Shown here: positions 55,333-63,648 of the stretch, in pieces
How positions within the stretch are numbered: position 1 is the first letter of the stretch
How the letters are laid out: each line of letters starts with the position of its first letter
From: Prado023 sp963714995
GTDB lineage: Bacteria > Actinomycetota > Actinomycetes > S36-B12 > CAIYMF01
Direction: 5' to 3'
Length of the DNA stretch: 64,000 nt
NCBI GenBank assembly: GCA_963714995.1
Contig: CAVQQP010000017.1
Location: 310,001-374,000, forward strand
Translations under genes and position numbers: made by a program
The notes under the pieces: model-generated
Databases searched by the model: none
The model's input: the letters and a program-made list of their open reading frames with translations, nothing else
What the model was told of the DNA's origin: nothing

Positions 55333-56250
55333 TCAGTGGTGGTCGCGACCGGCGATCTCGGTCAGCACCTGGGCCACCCGCGCGCTGCTGCGCCCGAAGT
55401 ACTCCGGGGCCAGGTAGTCGTCCATGAACGCGGTCACGTCGGGGGTGATGACCGGCTGCGCCCGGATGATGTCGACCATCTCGTCGAACGAGTCGGGGTG
55501 GTAGCCGATCCGCTGCTCGAAGATGTAGGACTCGGCACTTCCCGGCATGTGCTCGGCGATGCGGTCGGCGAGCAGCCACCGAGGGAAGATCACGGGCTTG
55601 CCCAGCGCCCACGCCTCGTACACGGTCGTGCCGAAGTCGGCGACCACGATGTCCGCCCGCGGCATCGACGCGCCCGTCGGCGTGCGGTCGGTGCGGTTGC
55701 GCGGATGCACCGAGACATCGATCCAGGCGAAGCGCGACAGGACGCGCAGGTAGTTCTCGAAGGCCGGGAAGCTCGACGTCGAGCGACCTGTCTCGCCGCG
55801 CTTGCGCCGGTTGTGCGTCGGGGCCCAGAGGACCCGTGGCTTGGGATCACCGATCAGCCGACGGGAGGGCGGCGGCACCTGACCGATCAGGTCGTCGAGC
55901 CGCGGCCACCCGACGACGTGGATCCGGTCGGCACCCAGCTTGATGGCCGGCGACTCCAGCAGGCGACGCTTGAGCCACTCGCCGGGGACGAGCAGGTCCT
56001 GACGCTGGTTGGCCAGCCGCTTGCCCTGCCCGTCGGAGGACCACAGGTAGTTCTTGTCGGCGACCCCGTGACTCATCACCACGTCGGCCTTCGGCCGGAT
56101 GAACAGGCAGAAGTTCAGCGCCCCGACCCGGTAGTCGCCACGTTCGGGCTTGGGGTCGGGCAGGTGCGGATCGATGAGGTTGAGCAGCTGCGCCTGGACG
56201 CCCTGGTAGGAGTCGGCGCGATCCAGCACGAAGTGGATCGGGCGCGCCAT
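55333..56250 (-). CDS. CDP-glycerol:glycerophosphate glycerophosphotransferase-like protein
   Basis: 305 residues. VLWAPTHNRRKRG in the middle and ADIVVADFGTTVYEAWALGKPVIFP near the C-terminus are the nucleotide-donor motifs of the TagB/TagF-type Glyphos_transf family (GT-B fold); the first half, with ADVVMSHGVADKNYL, is the acceptor side. It is shorter than TagF polymerases, so a primase-like or other polymer role is possible. Leaderless: TACCCT (56263-56258, minus) is 7 nt before ATG 56250. Confidence 0.7.
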   Translation of the reverse strand: MARPIHFVLDRADSYQGVQAQLLNLIDPHLPDPKPERGDYRVGALNFCLFIRPKADVVMSHGVADKNYLWSSDGQGKRLANQRQDLLVPGEWLKRRLLESPAIKLGADRIHVVGWPRLDDLIGQVPPPSRRLIGDPKPRVLWAPTHNRRKRGETGRSTSSFPAFENYLRVLSRFAWIDVSVHPRNRTDRTPTGASMPRADIVVADFGTTVYEAWALGKPVIFPRWLLADRIAEHMPGSAESYIFEQRIGYHPDSFDEMVDIIRAQPVITPDVTAFMDDYLAPEYFGRSSARVAQVLTEIAGRDHH

Positions 56251-56323
56251 GCCGGACAGGGTACCGACGACCCGCGCCCGGGGGGTGGGCGCGACACGGT
56301 GCGTCTCAGCATGCGAACGGATA

Positions 56324-56353
56324 GTGGACAGATCGCCGCGGTTAGGGCAGCCT
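56324..56353 (+). promoter_or_regulatory. Promoter of the sulfur-assimilation operon
   Basis: TGGACA (56324-56329), 18-bp spacer, CAGCCT (56348-56353), then 7 nt to ATG 56361. The transcript would begin at or next to that ATG. Confidence 0.5.
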
Positions 56354-56360
56354 GTGCGAC

Positions 56361-56450
56361 ATGACGACGGCCGGGCGCGCGACGGACACCCTTGTGGTGC
56401 GCCGTGCCGTCGACCTGTGCCGCATGCAGTCCTGCATGTGTTGCGCCTGA
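56361..56450 (+). CDS. Leaderless Cys-rich leader peptide (candidate cysteine attenuator)
   Basis: 29 codons, ending LCRMQSCMCCA then TGA: four Cys within the last ten residues, two adjacent. It precedes sir by 104 bp and has the leaderless -10 spacing seen across this window. In mycobacteria, leaderless short ORFs ending in Cys codons ahead of the sulfite reductase/cysH operon act as cysteine-responsive attenuators. The same gene context and architecture here make that role likely, although not shown. Confidence 0.75.
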   Translation: MTTAGRATDTLVVRRAVDLCRMQSCMCCA

Positions 56451-56532
56451 TCCTGCAGATCCCTTCCGGACGCTGCGGTCGACCAGGCGCCGGACACCCC
56501 ATGATCCCGCGCCCCGTCTGAGCGCATGCGTC

Positions 56533-56549
56533 CTCCGAACCCCGGAGAA
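56533..56549 (+). promoter_or_regulatory. Hairpin over the sir ribosome-binding site
   Basis: CTCCG (56533-56537) can pair with CGGAG (56543-56547), which is part of the sir Shine-Dalgarno GGAGAA (56544-56549), 5 bases before ATG 56555. It would hide the site unless opened, a natural output for the Cys-rich leader ORF. Confidence 0.5.
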
Positions 56550-56554
56550 CGCTG

Positions 56555-58239
56555 ATGACCGACACACCCACCGCTCCCCCCCGGCCCGGCCGGGCCCCCC
56601 GCGATGAGGGCCAGTGGGCGCTGGGCTCCACCGCGCCGCTGAACGCGAACGAGGAGTTCAAGGTCGCCGACAACGGCCTGAACGTGCGCCAGCGGATCGA
56701 GACCCGGTACTCCCGCGAGGGCTTCGCGAGCATCCCCGCGGACGACCTCCGCGGACGCATGCGCTGGTGGGGGCTGTACACCCAGCGCCGGCCCGGCATC
56801 GACGGCGGGCGCACCGCGAGCCTGCCGCCCGAGGAGCTCGACGACGAGTTCTTCATGCTGCGGATCCGCTCCGACGGTGGCGCCCTGAGCAGTGCGCAGG
56901 CGCGCACGATCGCCGGGATCTCCTGCGAGTTCGCCCGCGGCACCGCCGACATCACCGACCGTCAGAACATCCAGCTGCACTGGATCCGGATCGAGGACGT
57001 CCCCGAGATCTGGCGCCGCCTCGAGGCCGTGGGCCTGAGCAGCACCGAGGCGTGCGGCGACACCCCGCGCGTCGTGCTGGGCTCCCCGGTCGCGGGAGTT
57101 GCAGCCGACGAGATCATCGACGGGACACCGGCGATCGAGGCGATCGTGGCCCGTTACGTCGGCGACCCCGAGTACGCGAACCTGCCGCGCAAGTTCAAGT
57201 CGGCCGTCTCGGGCTCGCCGCGCCACGACGTCGCCCACGAGATCAACGACGTGTCGTTCGTGGGGGTCGTGCACCCGGAGCACGGCCCGGGGTTCGACGT
57301 CTGGGTCGGCGGGGGGCTGTCGACCAACCCGATGCTCGCGCAGCGCCTCGGTGCGTGGGTGCCCGCTGGAGGAGGTCCCTGAGGTGTGGGGCGGGATCAT
57401 CGAGATCTTCCGCGACTACGGCTACCGCCGGCTGCGCAACCGAGCGCGACTGAAGTTCCTGGTCGCCGACTGGGGCGCAGCGCGCTTCCGGGAGGTGCTG
57501 GAGACGCAGTACCTGCAGCGCCCGCTCATCGACGGTCCCGCTCCCGATCCGGTCCCGGCAGGGGCGCGCGACCACGTCGGGGTCCACCCGCAGCGCGACG
57601 GCCGGGTCTACGTCGGGGCCGCACCGACCGTGGGGCGGATCAACGGCGAGGTCCTCGGGCGGCTGGCCGACCTGGCAGATGCTGTACGGCTCCGGACGGA
57701 TCCGCCTGACAGCCCAGCAGAAGCTGGTGATCCTCGACGTGGACCCCGATCGCGCCGAGCACCTCGCCGACGAGCTGGCAGAGGTGGGCCTGCAGGTGCA
57801 CCCGCACGAGATCCGCCGCTCCACGATGGCCTGCACCGGGATCGAGTTCTGCAAGCTGGCGATCGTCAACACCAAGGACACCGCGCGGGTCCTGATCGAC
57901 ACGATCGAGGTGCGCCGGCCCGACCTCGACGTCCCGCTGGCCGTGCACGTCAACGGCTGCCCCAACTCGTGCGCCCGCTTCCAGGTGGCCGACATCGGGC
58001 TCAAGGGGATGCTCGTCCCCGACGGCTCCGGCACCCCCGTGGAGGGCTTCCAGGTGCATCTCGGCGGTTCCCTGGGCCACGCGGCTGGATTCGGCCGCAA
58101 GCTGCGGGCCCTCAAGGTGACCGCCTCCGACCTGCCCGACTTCGTCGACCGGCTCACCGGGCGCTACCTCGAGCAGCGCACGGAGGGCGAGCAGTTCGCC
58201 GACTGGGTCGTCCGCGCCGACGAGGAGGACCTGCGATGA
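56555..58239 (+). pseudogene. sir: Assimilatory sulfite reductase (ferredoxin), two single-base insertions
   Basis: Reduces sulfite to sulfide with siroheme and a 4Fe-4S cluster. About 560 codons in three consecutive frames, joined by removing one base near 57364 and one near 57681. Visible: VRQRIETRYSREGFASI, WWGLYTQRRPGIDGG, TDRQNIQLHWI, EACGDTPRVV, and the cluster/siroheme cysteines in TMACTGIEFCK and VNGCPNSCARF. The YTQR tyrosine and ACGD cysteine match the Tyr-Cys pair of mycobacterial SirA/NirA. Context (cysH, cysD, cysN) argues for sulfite rather than nitrite. Confidence 0.88.
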
Positions 58240-58541
58240 GCACCACGGAGAACGCTGACGGCCACACCCCGGCGTTGGTAGTCGATTCCGACGCTTCACT
58301 CGACCGGATCGACTACCAACGAACACCGGCGGTCGCTGGCGAACGGGCGGTGCCCTACCACTGCCCGTACTGCGCCGAGGAGGACCTGCGCCCGCTGGGA
58401 GCCACGCCCGGCGCGTGGCACTGCCGGACGTGCACCCGCACCTTCTCGGTGAAGTACCTGGGCATGCAGTCCCCCGCCGACCCGTGGCCACCGACAGCGC
58501 CGGACGCCCCCGAACCGATCCCCACAGGAGGATCCCGATGA
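58236..58541 (+). CDS. Small zinc-ribbon protein of the cys operon
   Basis: 101 residues between sir and cysH, overlapping both by 4 bp. HCPYCAEEDL and WHCRTCTRTFSVKYLG form a two-CxxC ribbon; the rest is Pro/Asp-rich and likely disordered. Small proteins occupy this position in other actinobacterial cys operons. The tight coupling suggests a role with sulfite reductase or APS reductase, perhaps assembly or electron transfer; this is inference. Confidence 0.7.
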   Translation: MSTTENADGHTPALVVDSDASLDRIDYQRTPAVAGERAVPYHCPYCAEEDLRPLGATPGAWHCRTCTRTFSVKYLGMQSPADPWPPTAPDAPEPIPTGGSR

Positions 58542-59254
58542 CCACCACGACCACCCGGGTCGCAGACCCGCGGCTCGCGGCCGAGGGGGCCAGGGTCGTC
58601 GGCCACTTCGCCGACCCCTACGACCAGGCGCGGATCGCCCTGGCCTGGGCCCACGACGAGTTCGGCAACGACCTCGTGCTGGCCTCCAGCATGGGCGACG
58701 AGGTGCTGGTGCACCTGGCCAGCGAGGTGATCCCCGAGGTGAACACCCTGTTCATCGACACCGGCTACCACTTCGCCGAGACCCTGGGCACTGCCGCCGC
58801 GTACGACGCGACCCGACCGATCACGCTGATCACCGTCACGCCGCGGCAGACGGTGGCCGAGCAGGACGCCGCCGAGGGCGCGGACCTCTTCGCCCGCGAT
58901 CCCGACCGGTGCTGCGCACTGCGCAAGGTCGAGCCCCTCGAGCGCGGCCTTGCCCCCTACGCCGCCTGGATCACCGGCATGCGCCGTGCTGACGCCCCCA
59001 CCCGGACCGACATCGAGGTCATCGGGTGGGACGCACGGCGGGCCAAGGTGAAGCTCAACCCGCTGGCCGCGTGGACCGACGAGGACATCTCGGCCTACGC
59101 CGAGAGCCACGACGTCCTGCTCAACCCGCTGCGCCAGATCGGCTACGCGTCGATCGGGTGCGCCCCCTGCACGAATCCCACTGCCCCTGGAGACGATCCC
59201 CGATCCGGCCGCTGGTCGGGCCGGGCCAAGACGGAATGCGGGTTGCACACATGA
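58538..59254 (+). CDS. cysH: Adenylyl-sulfate (APS) reductase
   Basis: 238 residues. Cys125-Cys126 in DPDRCCALRKVEPL and Cys208/Cys211 in IGCAPCTNP ligate the 4Fe-4S cluster that marks the APS-reducing (not PAPS) form; the catalytic cysteine is in the C-terminal ECGLHT (Cys235). PP-loop-like LASSMGDEVL binds the nucleotide. It delivers sulfite to sir. Confidence 0.95.
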   Translation: MTTTTTRVADPRLAAEGARVVGHFADPYDQARIALAWAHDEFGNDLVLASSMGDEVLVHLASEVIPEVNTLFIDTGYHFAETLGTAAAYDATRPITLITVTPRQTVAEQDAAEGADLFARDPDRCCALRKVEPLERGLAPYAAWITGMRRADAPTRTDIEVIGWDARRAKVKLNPLAAWTDEDISAYAESHDVLLNPLRQIGYASIGCAPCTNPTAPGDDPRSGRWSGRAKTECGLHT

Positions 59255-60180
59255 GCACGACGATCCTCACTGCCACACACCCCAGGCTCGCCCTCGACCA
59301 CCTGTCGGCGCTGGAGAGCGAGGCCATCCACATCATGCGTGAGGTGGCCGGGGAGTTCGAGCGCCCCGCGCTGCTGTTCAGCGGGGGCAAGGACTCCGTC
59401 GTGATGCTGCACGTGGCCATCAAGGCGTTCCACCCCGCGCGGGTGCCGTTCACGCTGGTCCACGTCGACACCGGCCACAACTTCCCCGAGGTCCTGGCGT
59501 ACCGCGACGCCACGGTGGCGCGCACCGGGACGCGACTGGTCGTGGCCCACGTGCAGGACTGGATCGACCGCGGCGTCCTGCGCGAGCGACCCGACGGCAC
59601 CCGCAACCCGCTGCAGACCGTCCCGCTGCTCGACACGATCGCCGAGCACCGGTTCGACGCCGTGTTCGGCGGCGGTCGCCGGGACGAGGAGAAGGCCCGG
59701 GCCAAGGAGCGCATCTTCAGCCTGCGCGACGAGTTCGGCCAGTGGGACCCGCGCCGCCAGCGCCCGGAGCTGTGGGACCTGTACAACGGCAGGCACGCCC
59801 CCGGTGAGCACGTCCGGGTGTTCCCGCTGTCGAACTGGACCGAGGGCGACGTGTGGCGCTACATCGACCGGGAGGGCATCGAGCTGCCCAGCATCTACTA
59901 CGCCCACGAGCGCGCGGTGTTCCTGCGCAACTCGATGTGGCTCACTCCCGGCCAGTGGGGCGGGCCGAGGCCCGACGAGCCCGTCGAGGTGCGCCGGGTC
60001 CGCTACCGGACCGTCGGGGACATGTCCTGCACCGGCGCAGTGGAGTCCGACGCCACCACCGTGGCCGAGGTGATCGCCGAGGTGTCAGCCAGCCGGCTGA
60101 CCGAACGCGGGGCGACGCGCGCCGACGACCGGATGTCCGAGGCGGCCATGGAGGATCGCAAGAAGGAGGGGTACTTCTGA
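59251..60180 (+). CDS. cysD: Sulfate adenylyltransferase subunit 2
   Basis: 309 residues. ATP-pyrophosphatase loop LLFSGGKDSVVMLH, VDTGHNFPEV, FGGGRRDEEKARAKER and the C-terminal KKEGYF. It makes APS from sulfate and ATP with the CysN GTPase. ATG overlaps the cysH stop (ATGA). Confidence 0.96.
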   Translation: MSTTILTATHPRLALDHLSALESEAIHIMREVAGEFERPALLFSGGKDSVVMLHVAIKAFHPARVPFTLVHVDTGHNFPEVLAYRDATVARTGTRLVVAHVQDWIDRGVLRERPDGTRNPLQTVPLLDTIAEHRFDAVFGGGRRDEEKARAKERIFSLRDEFGQWDPRRQRPELWDLYNGRHAPGEHVRVFPLSNWTEGDVWRYIDREGIELPSIYYAHERAVFLRNSMWLTPGQWGGPRPDEPVEVRRVRYRTVGDMSCTGAVESDATTVAEVIAEVSASRLTERGATRADDRMSEAAMEDRKKEGYF

Positions 60181-61439
60181 TGGCCCACGAGCTGCTCCGC
60201 CTGGCGACCGCCGGGTCCGTCGACGACGGCAAGTCCACGCTCGTGGGCCGGCTGCTCCACGACACCAAGTCGATCCTGGCCGACACGATGGAGGCCATCG
60301 AGCATGTCAGCCGCGCCCGCGGCCTTGCGGGGCCGGACCTCGCGCTGCTCACCGACGGCCTGCGCGCCGAGCGCGAGCAGGGCATCACGATCGACGTCGC
60401 CTACCGGTACTTCGCCACGGCGAACCGCTCGTTCATCCTCGCCGACACCCCGGGGCACGTGCAGTACACGCGCAACATGGTGACCGGGGCCTCGACCGCC
60501 GAGCTGGCGCTGATCCTGGTCGACGCCCGCAACGGGGTCGTCGAGCAGACCCGCCGGCACGCTGCGATCAGCGCCCTGCTGGGGGTGCGGCACATCGCGG
60601 TCGTGGTCAACAAGATGGACCTCGTCGGGTTCGACCGCGGGGTGTTCGAGGGGATCCGGGCGGAGTTCGACGCCTACGCCCGCGCCCACGGCGTGGACGA
60701 CGTCGTCGCCATCCCCATCAGCGCGCTCGACGGCGACAACGTCGTCACCCGGTCGCCGCGGATCGCCTGGTACGAGGGGCCGACGCTGCTCGAGCACCTC
60801 GAGTCCGTGCCGGTCGGCAGCGACCCCGCCCGGCAGCCGTTCCGGTTCCCGGTGCAGGTGGTGATCCGTCCCCAGGACGCCGAGCACCACGACTACCGCG
60901 GCTACGCAGGACGGGTCGAGGCCGGCACCGTGAGCGTCGGCGACCCGGTGATCATCACCCCCAGCGGGGCGCGCACCTCGGTCGTCGCGATCGACACCTA
61001 CGACGGGCCGCTTGCCTGGGCGCAGGCCGGCCAGTCGGTCACCGTGCGCCTGGCCGACGACATCGACATCTCCCGCGGCGACCTGATCGCCGCCGCACAG
61101 GCCGCCCCGGAGGCGGTCCGCGATGTGGCCGCCACTGTGACGGTCCTGGCCGAGCAGGCGCTGGTCCCCCGCCAGCGACTGCTGCTCAAGGCTGGCTCGC
61201 GGACCGTCCGGGCCGTGGTCGAGCGCATCGACAGCCGGCTGGACGTCGACACCCTGGCCGCCCATGAGGGTGTCGATCGGCTCGGGCTCAACGACATCGG
61301 AGAGGTCCGGATCCGGCTGGCCGAGCCGGTCGCGTTCGACCCCTACGACCAGGTGCGCTCGACCGGGGCGTTCCTGCTGATCGACGACCAGACCGGGGCC
61401 ACCGTGGCCGCCGGCATGGTCCGCAGGCCCGCCGCATGA
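60180..61439 (+). CDS. cysN: Sulfate adenylyltransferase subunit 1 (GTPase)
   Basis: 419 residues, EF-Tu-like. G1 GSVDDGKSTLVGRLL, G2 region ERE-QGITIDVAYRYF, G3 ADTPGHVQYTRNM, G4 VVNKMDL. GTP hydrolysis drives APS synthesis. It ends after the beta-barrel domains, so no fused APS kinase (CysC) is present, in keeping with an APS-reducing pathway. TGATG overlap with cysD. Confidence 0.96.
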   Translation: MAHELLRLATAGSVDDGKSTLVGRLLHDTKSILADTMEAIEHVSRARGLAGPDLALLTDGLRAEREQGITIDVAYRYFATANRSFILADTPGHVQYTRNMVTGASTAELALILVDARNGVVEQTRRHAAISALLGVRHIAVVVNKMDLVGFDRGVFEGIRAEFDAYARAHGVDDVVAIPISALDGDNVVTRSPRIAWYEGPTLLEHLESVPVGSDPARQPFRFPVQVVIRPQDAEHHDYRGYAGRVEAGTVSVGDPVIITPSGARTSVVAIDTYDGPLAWAQAGQSVTVRLADDIDISRGDLIAAAQAAPEAVRDVAATVTVLAEQALVPRQRLLLKAGSRTVRAVVERIDSRLDVDTLAAHEGVDRLGLNDIGEVRIRLAEPVAFDPYDQVRSTGAFLLIDDQTGATVAAGMVRRPAA

Positions 61440-62869
61440 GCGCCCCCACGGGGACCGTCGCCCGGCCGCCCGGCCGCTACCCACTGCTGCTGGACCTGTC
61501 CGGGCGCGCGGCCCTGGTCGTCGGTGGCGGGCCCGTGGCTGCCCGTCGGGCCCTCGGCCTCGTCGCGGCCGGGGCGCGGGTCACCGTGATCGCGCCGACC
61601 CTCTGCGAGGACCTCGCCGACCTGGTCGCGCAGGGCGCAGTCACGTGGTGCTCCCGGGAGGCCGCACCCGACGACCTCACGGCCGGTCCGACCGGGGCGA
61701 CCCCCACGCCAGGGGGCCCGGCAGGTACCGGCACGGCCGGCGACCGCGACGGCGACCGCTGGTGGCTGGTCCACACGGCGACCGGTGACCGGGCCGTGGA
61801 CGCTGCCGTCGCCGAGCGGGCCGAGACCCTGGGGATCTGGTGCGTGCGCGCCGACCTGGCCGCCGACTCCGCGGCGCACGTCCCGGCCGTGGCCAGCGGG
61901 CCCGACGGCGTCCAGGTCGCGGTCTCGGGAGGCGGCGACCCGGGCCGCGCCCGAGCGATCCGCGATGCCATCAGCGACCTGCTGGCCACGGGGCGCCTCC
62001 CGCTGCGCCGCACCCGCTCCCCCGGATCGCGTCGGACTCCTGGGGATCGCATCGGCTCGGACCCGGTGCGATCCGGCCCCACCCCCAGCAGGCCCGACGT
62101 CATCCACGGGAGGGTCGTGCTCGTTGGCGGGGGGCCCGGGGATCCGGGGCTGCTCACCGTCTCCGGGCGGCAGTGGCTGGCCCGGGCCGACGTGGTCGTC
62201 GCAGACCGGCTCGGTCCGACCAGCGTCCTCGCGGAGCTCGACCCGGGGGTCGAGATCATCGACGTGGGCAAGACCGCGGGCCATCACCCGATCCCCCAGC
62301 ACGAGATCAACTCGATCCTGGTCGAGCAGGCCCGCGCGGGGCGGATCGTCGTGCGGCTCAAGGGCGGCGACCCGTTCGTCCTCGGACGCGGGGGCGAGGA
62401 GGCCCTGCACTGCCACTCCCACGGCGTCCCGGTCGAGGTGGTTCCCGGCGTCACCTCCGCGGTGAGCGTCCCGGCGGCCGCGGGCATCCCGGTGACGCAC
62501 CGGGGCATCACGACCTCCGTGGTCATCGCCAGTGCGCACGCCGGTGCCGGGCAGGCGCTGGACGCCGCCCGCACGGCACCCCGCGACGCCACCCTCGTGC
62601 TGCTGATGGGACTGTCCGGGCTGGCCGGCACCGCCGAGGACCTGATCGCCGCCGGCCGGGATCCCGGCACCCCGGTCGCGGTCATCAGCGACGGATGGAC
62701 CCCGCGACAGCGCACCGTCACCGGCACCCTGGCCAGCATCGCGAAGGCCGTGGCCGATGCTGCCCTGCCCGGCCCCGCGGTCATCGTCGTCGGGGACGTC
62801 GTCGGCCTTCGTGCAGAACTCGGGGACCTCGTCGGCGTGCCGCGGGTTGAGATCGCACAGGCTGGGTAA
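61436..62869 (+). CDS. cysG: Siroheme synthase: precorrin-2 dehydrogenase fused to uroporphyrinogen-III C-methyltransferase
   Basis: 477 residues. N-terminal NAD domain (LDLSGRAALVVGGGPVAARRALGLV) for precorrin-2 oxidation, a linker of about 40 residues, then the SAM methyltransferase (VVLVGGGPGDPGLLTVSG, VVRLKGGDPFVLGRGGEE, VPGVTSAVSVPAAAGIPVTHRG). It supplies sirohydrochlorin for the sulfite reductase siroheme. It overlaps cysN by 4 bp. Two Pro/Gly/Thr-rich insertions lengthen the first domain. Confidence 0.93.
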   Translation: MSAPTGTVARPPGRYPLLLDLSGRAALVVGGGPVAARRALGLVAAGARVTVIAPTLCEDLADLVAQGAVTWCSREAAPDDLTAGPTGATPTPGGPAGTGTAGDRDGDRWWLVHTATGDRAVDAAVAERAETLGIWCVRADLAADSAAHVPAVASGPDGVQVAVSGGGDPGRARAIRDAISDLLATGRLPLRRTRSPGSRRTPGDRIGSDPVRSGPTPSRPDVIHGRVVLVGGGPGDPGLLTVSGRQWLARADVVVADRLGPTSVLAELDPGVEIIDVGKTAGHHPIPQHEINSILVEQARAGRIVVRLKGGDPFVLGRGGEEALHCHSHGVPVEVVPGVTSAVSVPAAAGIPVTHRGITTSVVIASAHAGAGQALDAARTAPRDATLVLLMGLSGLAGTAEDLIAAGRDPGTPVAVISDGWTPRQRTVTGTLASIAKAVADAALPGPAVIVVGDVVGLRAELGDLVGVPRVEIAQAG

Positions 62870-62877
62870 CCATAGGG

Positions 62878-63639
62878 ATGATGGCACTGACACTGCTGGC
62901 CCACGGCTCGCCGGACCCCCGGCACGCGCGCGACGTCGCGTCGCTGGCGGGGCGGCTCAAGGTGGCCGGGATCCCCACGCGAACCGCCTACCTCGACCAC
63001 CACGACCCGAGTCCGGCCGGGGCCGCCCGCGCATGGCAGGACAAGGGCGCCGCCGACACCACTGTCGTGCCGCTGTTCGTCAGCCCGGCCTACCACGCAC
63101 GGGTGGATGTGCCGGCCGCGATCGCCACGATGCGCACCGCGGCCCCCACGCTCGCCGTGTCGGCCGCCGAGCCCGTCGGGCTGCACCCGCTGCTGCTCAC
63201 CGCGGCCGCCGAGCTCATCGCCGCCTCGGGCCTGCCCATCGATGCCCGCACCGGGATCATCCTGGCCGCCGCCGGCTCGCGCGACCTGCGCGCCGTGGGC
63301 GCCATGGAGTCGCTGTTCCGCACCCAGGGGGGTGCCCTGACCGACAGGCTGGGGGCACGGGCCGTGCGGGCGGCCTACCTCGACGGCGGGCGGCCGCTGG
63401 GCCGGATGCGCACCCTGATGCGGTGCGTGGACGGCTGCACCTCGTTCATCGTCGTCCCGATGGTCATCGCCGACGGGATCCTGCGTGATCGGATCGTCAC
63501 GGCGGCGAGCCGCCACGACACACCGGTCACGCCGGGCGTGCTGGCCGACACGAACGCGATGGCCGACCTCGTGGTGCTGCGCGCCGGATCCGCCCCCGAG
63601 CCCACGCGGGCCCCGGCTGCAGCACGCGCGGGGCGCTGA
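62878..63639 (+). CDS. CbiX/SirB-type sirohydrochlorin chelatase
   Basis: 253 residues. LLAHGSPDPRHARDV supplies the first metal His and VPLFVSPAYHARVD the second; the C-terminal half repeats the fold in weaker form (ILAAAGSRDLRA, VPMVIADGILRDRI). Next to cysG and sir, iron insertion to make siroheme is the likely reaction; cobalt chelation for B12 is the alternative. ATG 62878 (or 62881), 8 bp after cysG. Confidence 0.85.
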   Translation: MMALTLLAHGSPDPRHARDVASLAGRLKVAGIPTRTAYLDHHDPSPAGAARAWQDKGAADTTVVPLFVSPAYHARVDVPAAIATMRTAAPTLAVSAAEPVGLHPLLLTAAAELIAASGLPIDARTGIILAAAGSRDLRAVGAMESLFRTQGGALTDRLGARAVRAAYLDGGRPLGRMRTLMRCVDGCTSFIVVPMVIADGILRDRIVTAASRHDTPVTPGVLADTNAMADLVVLRAGSAPEPTRAPAAARAGR

Positions 63640-63648
63640 CCGGCAGCA

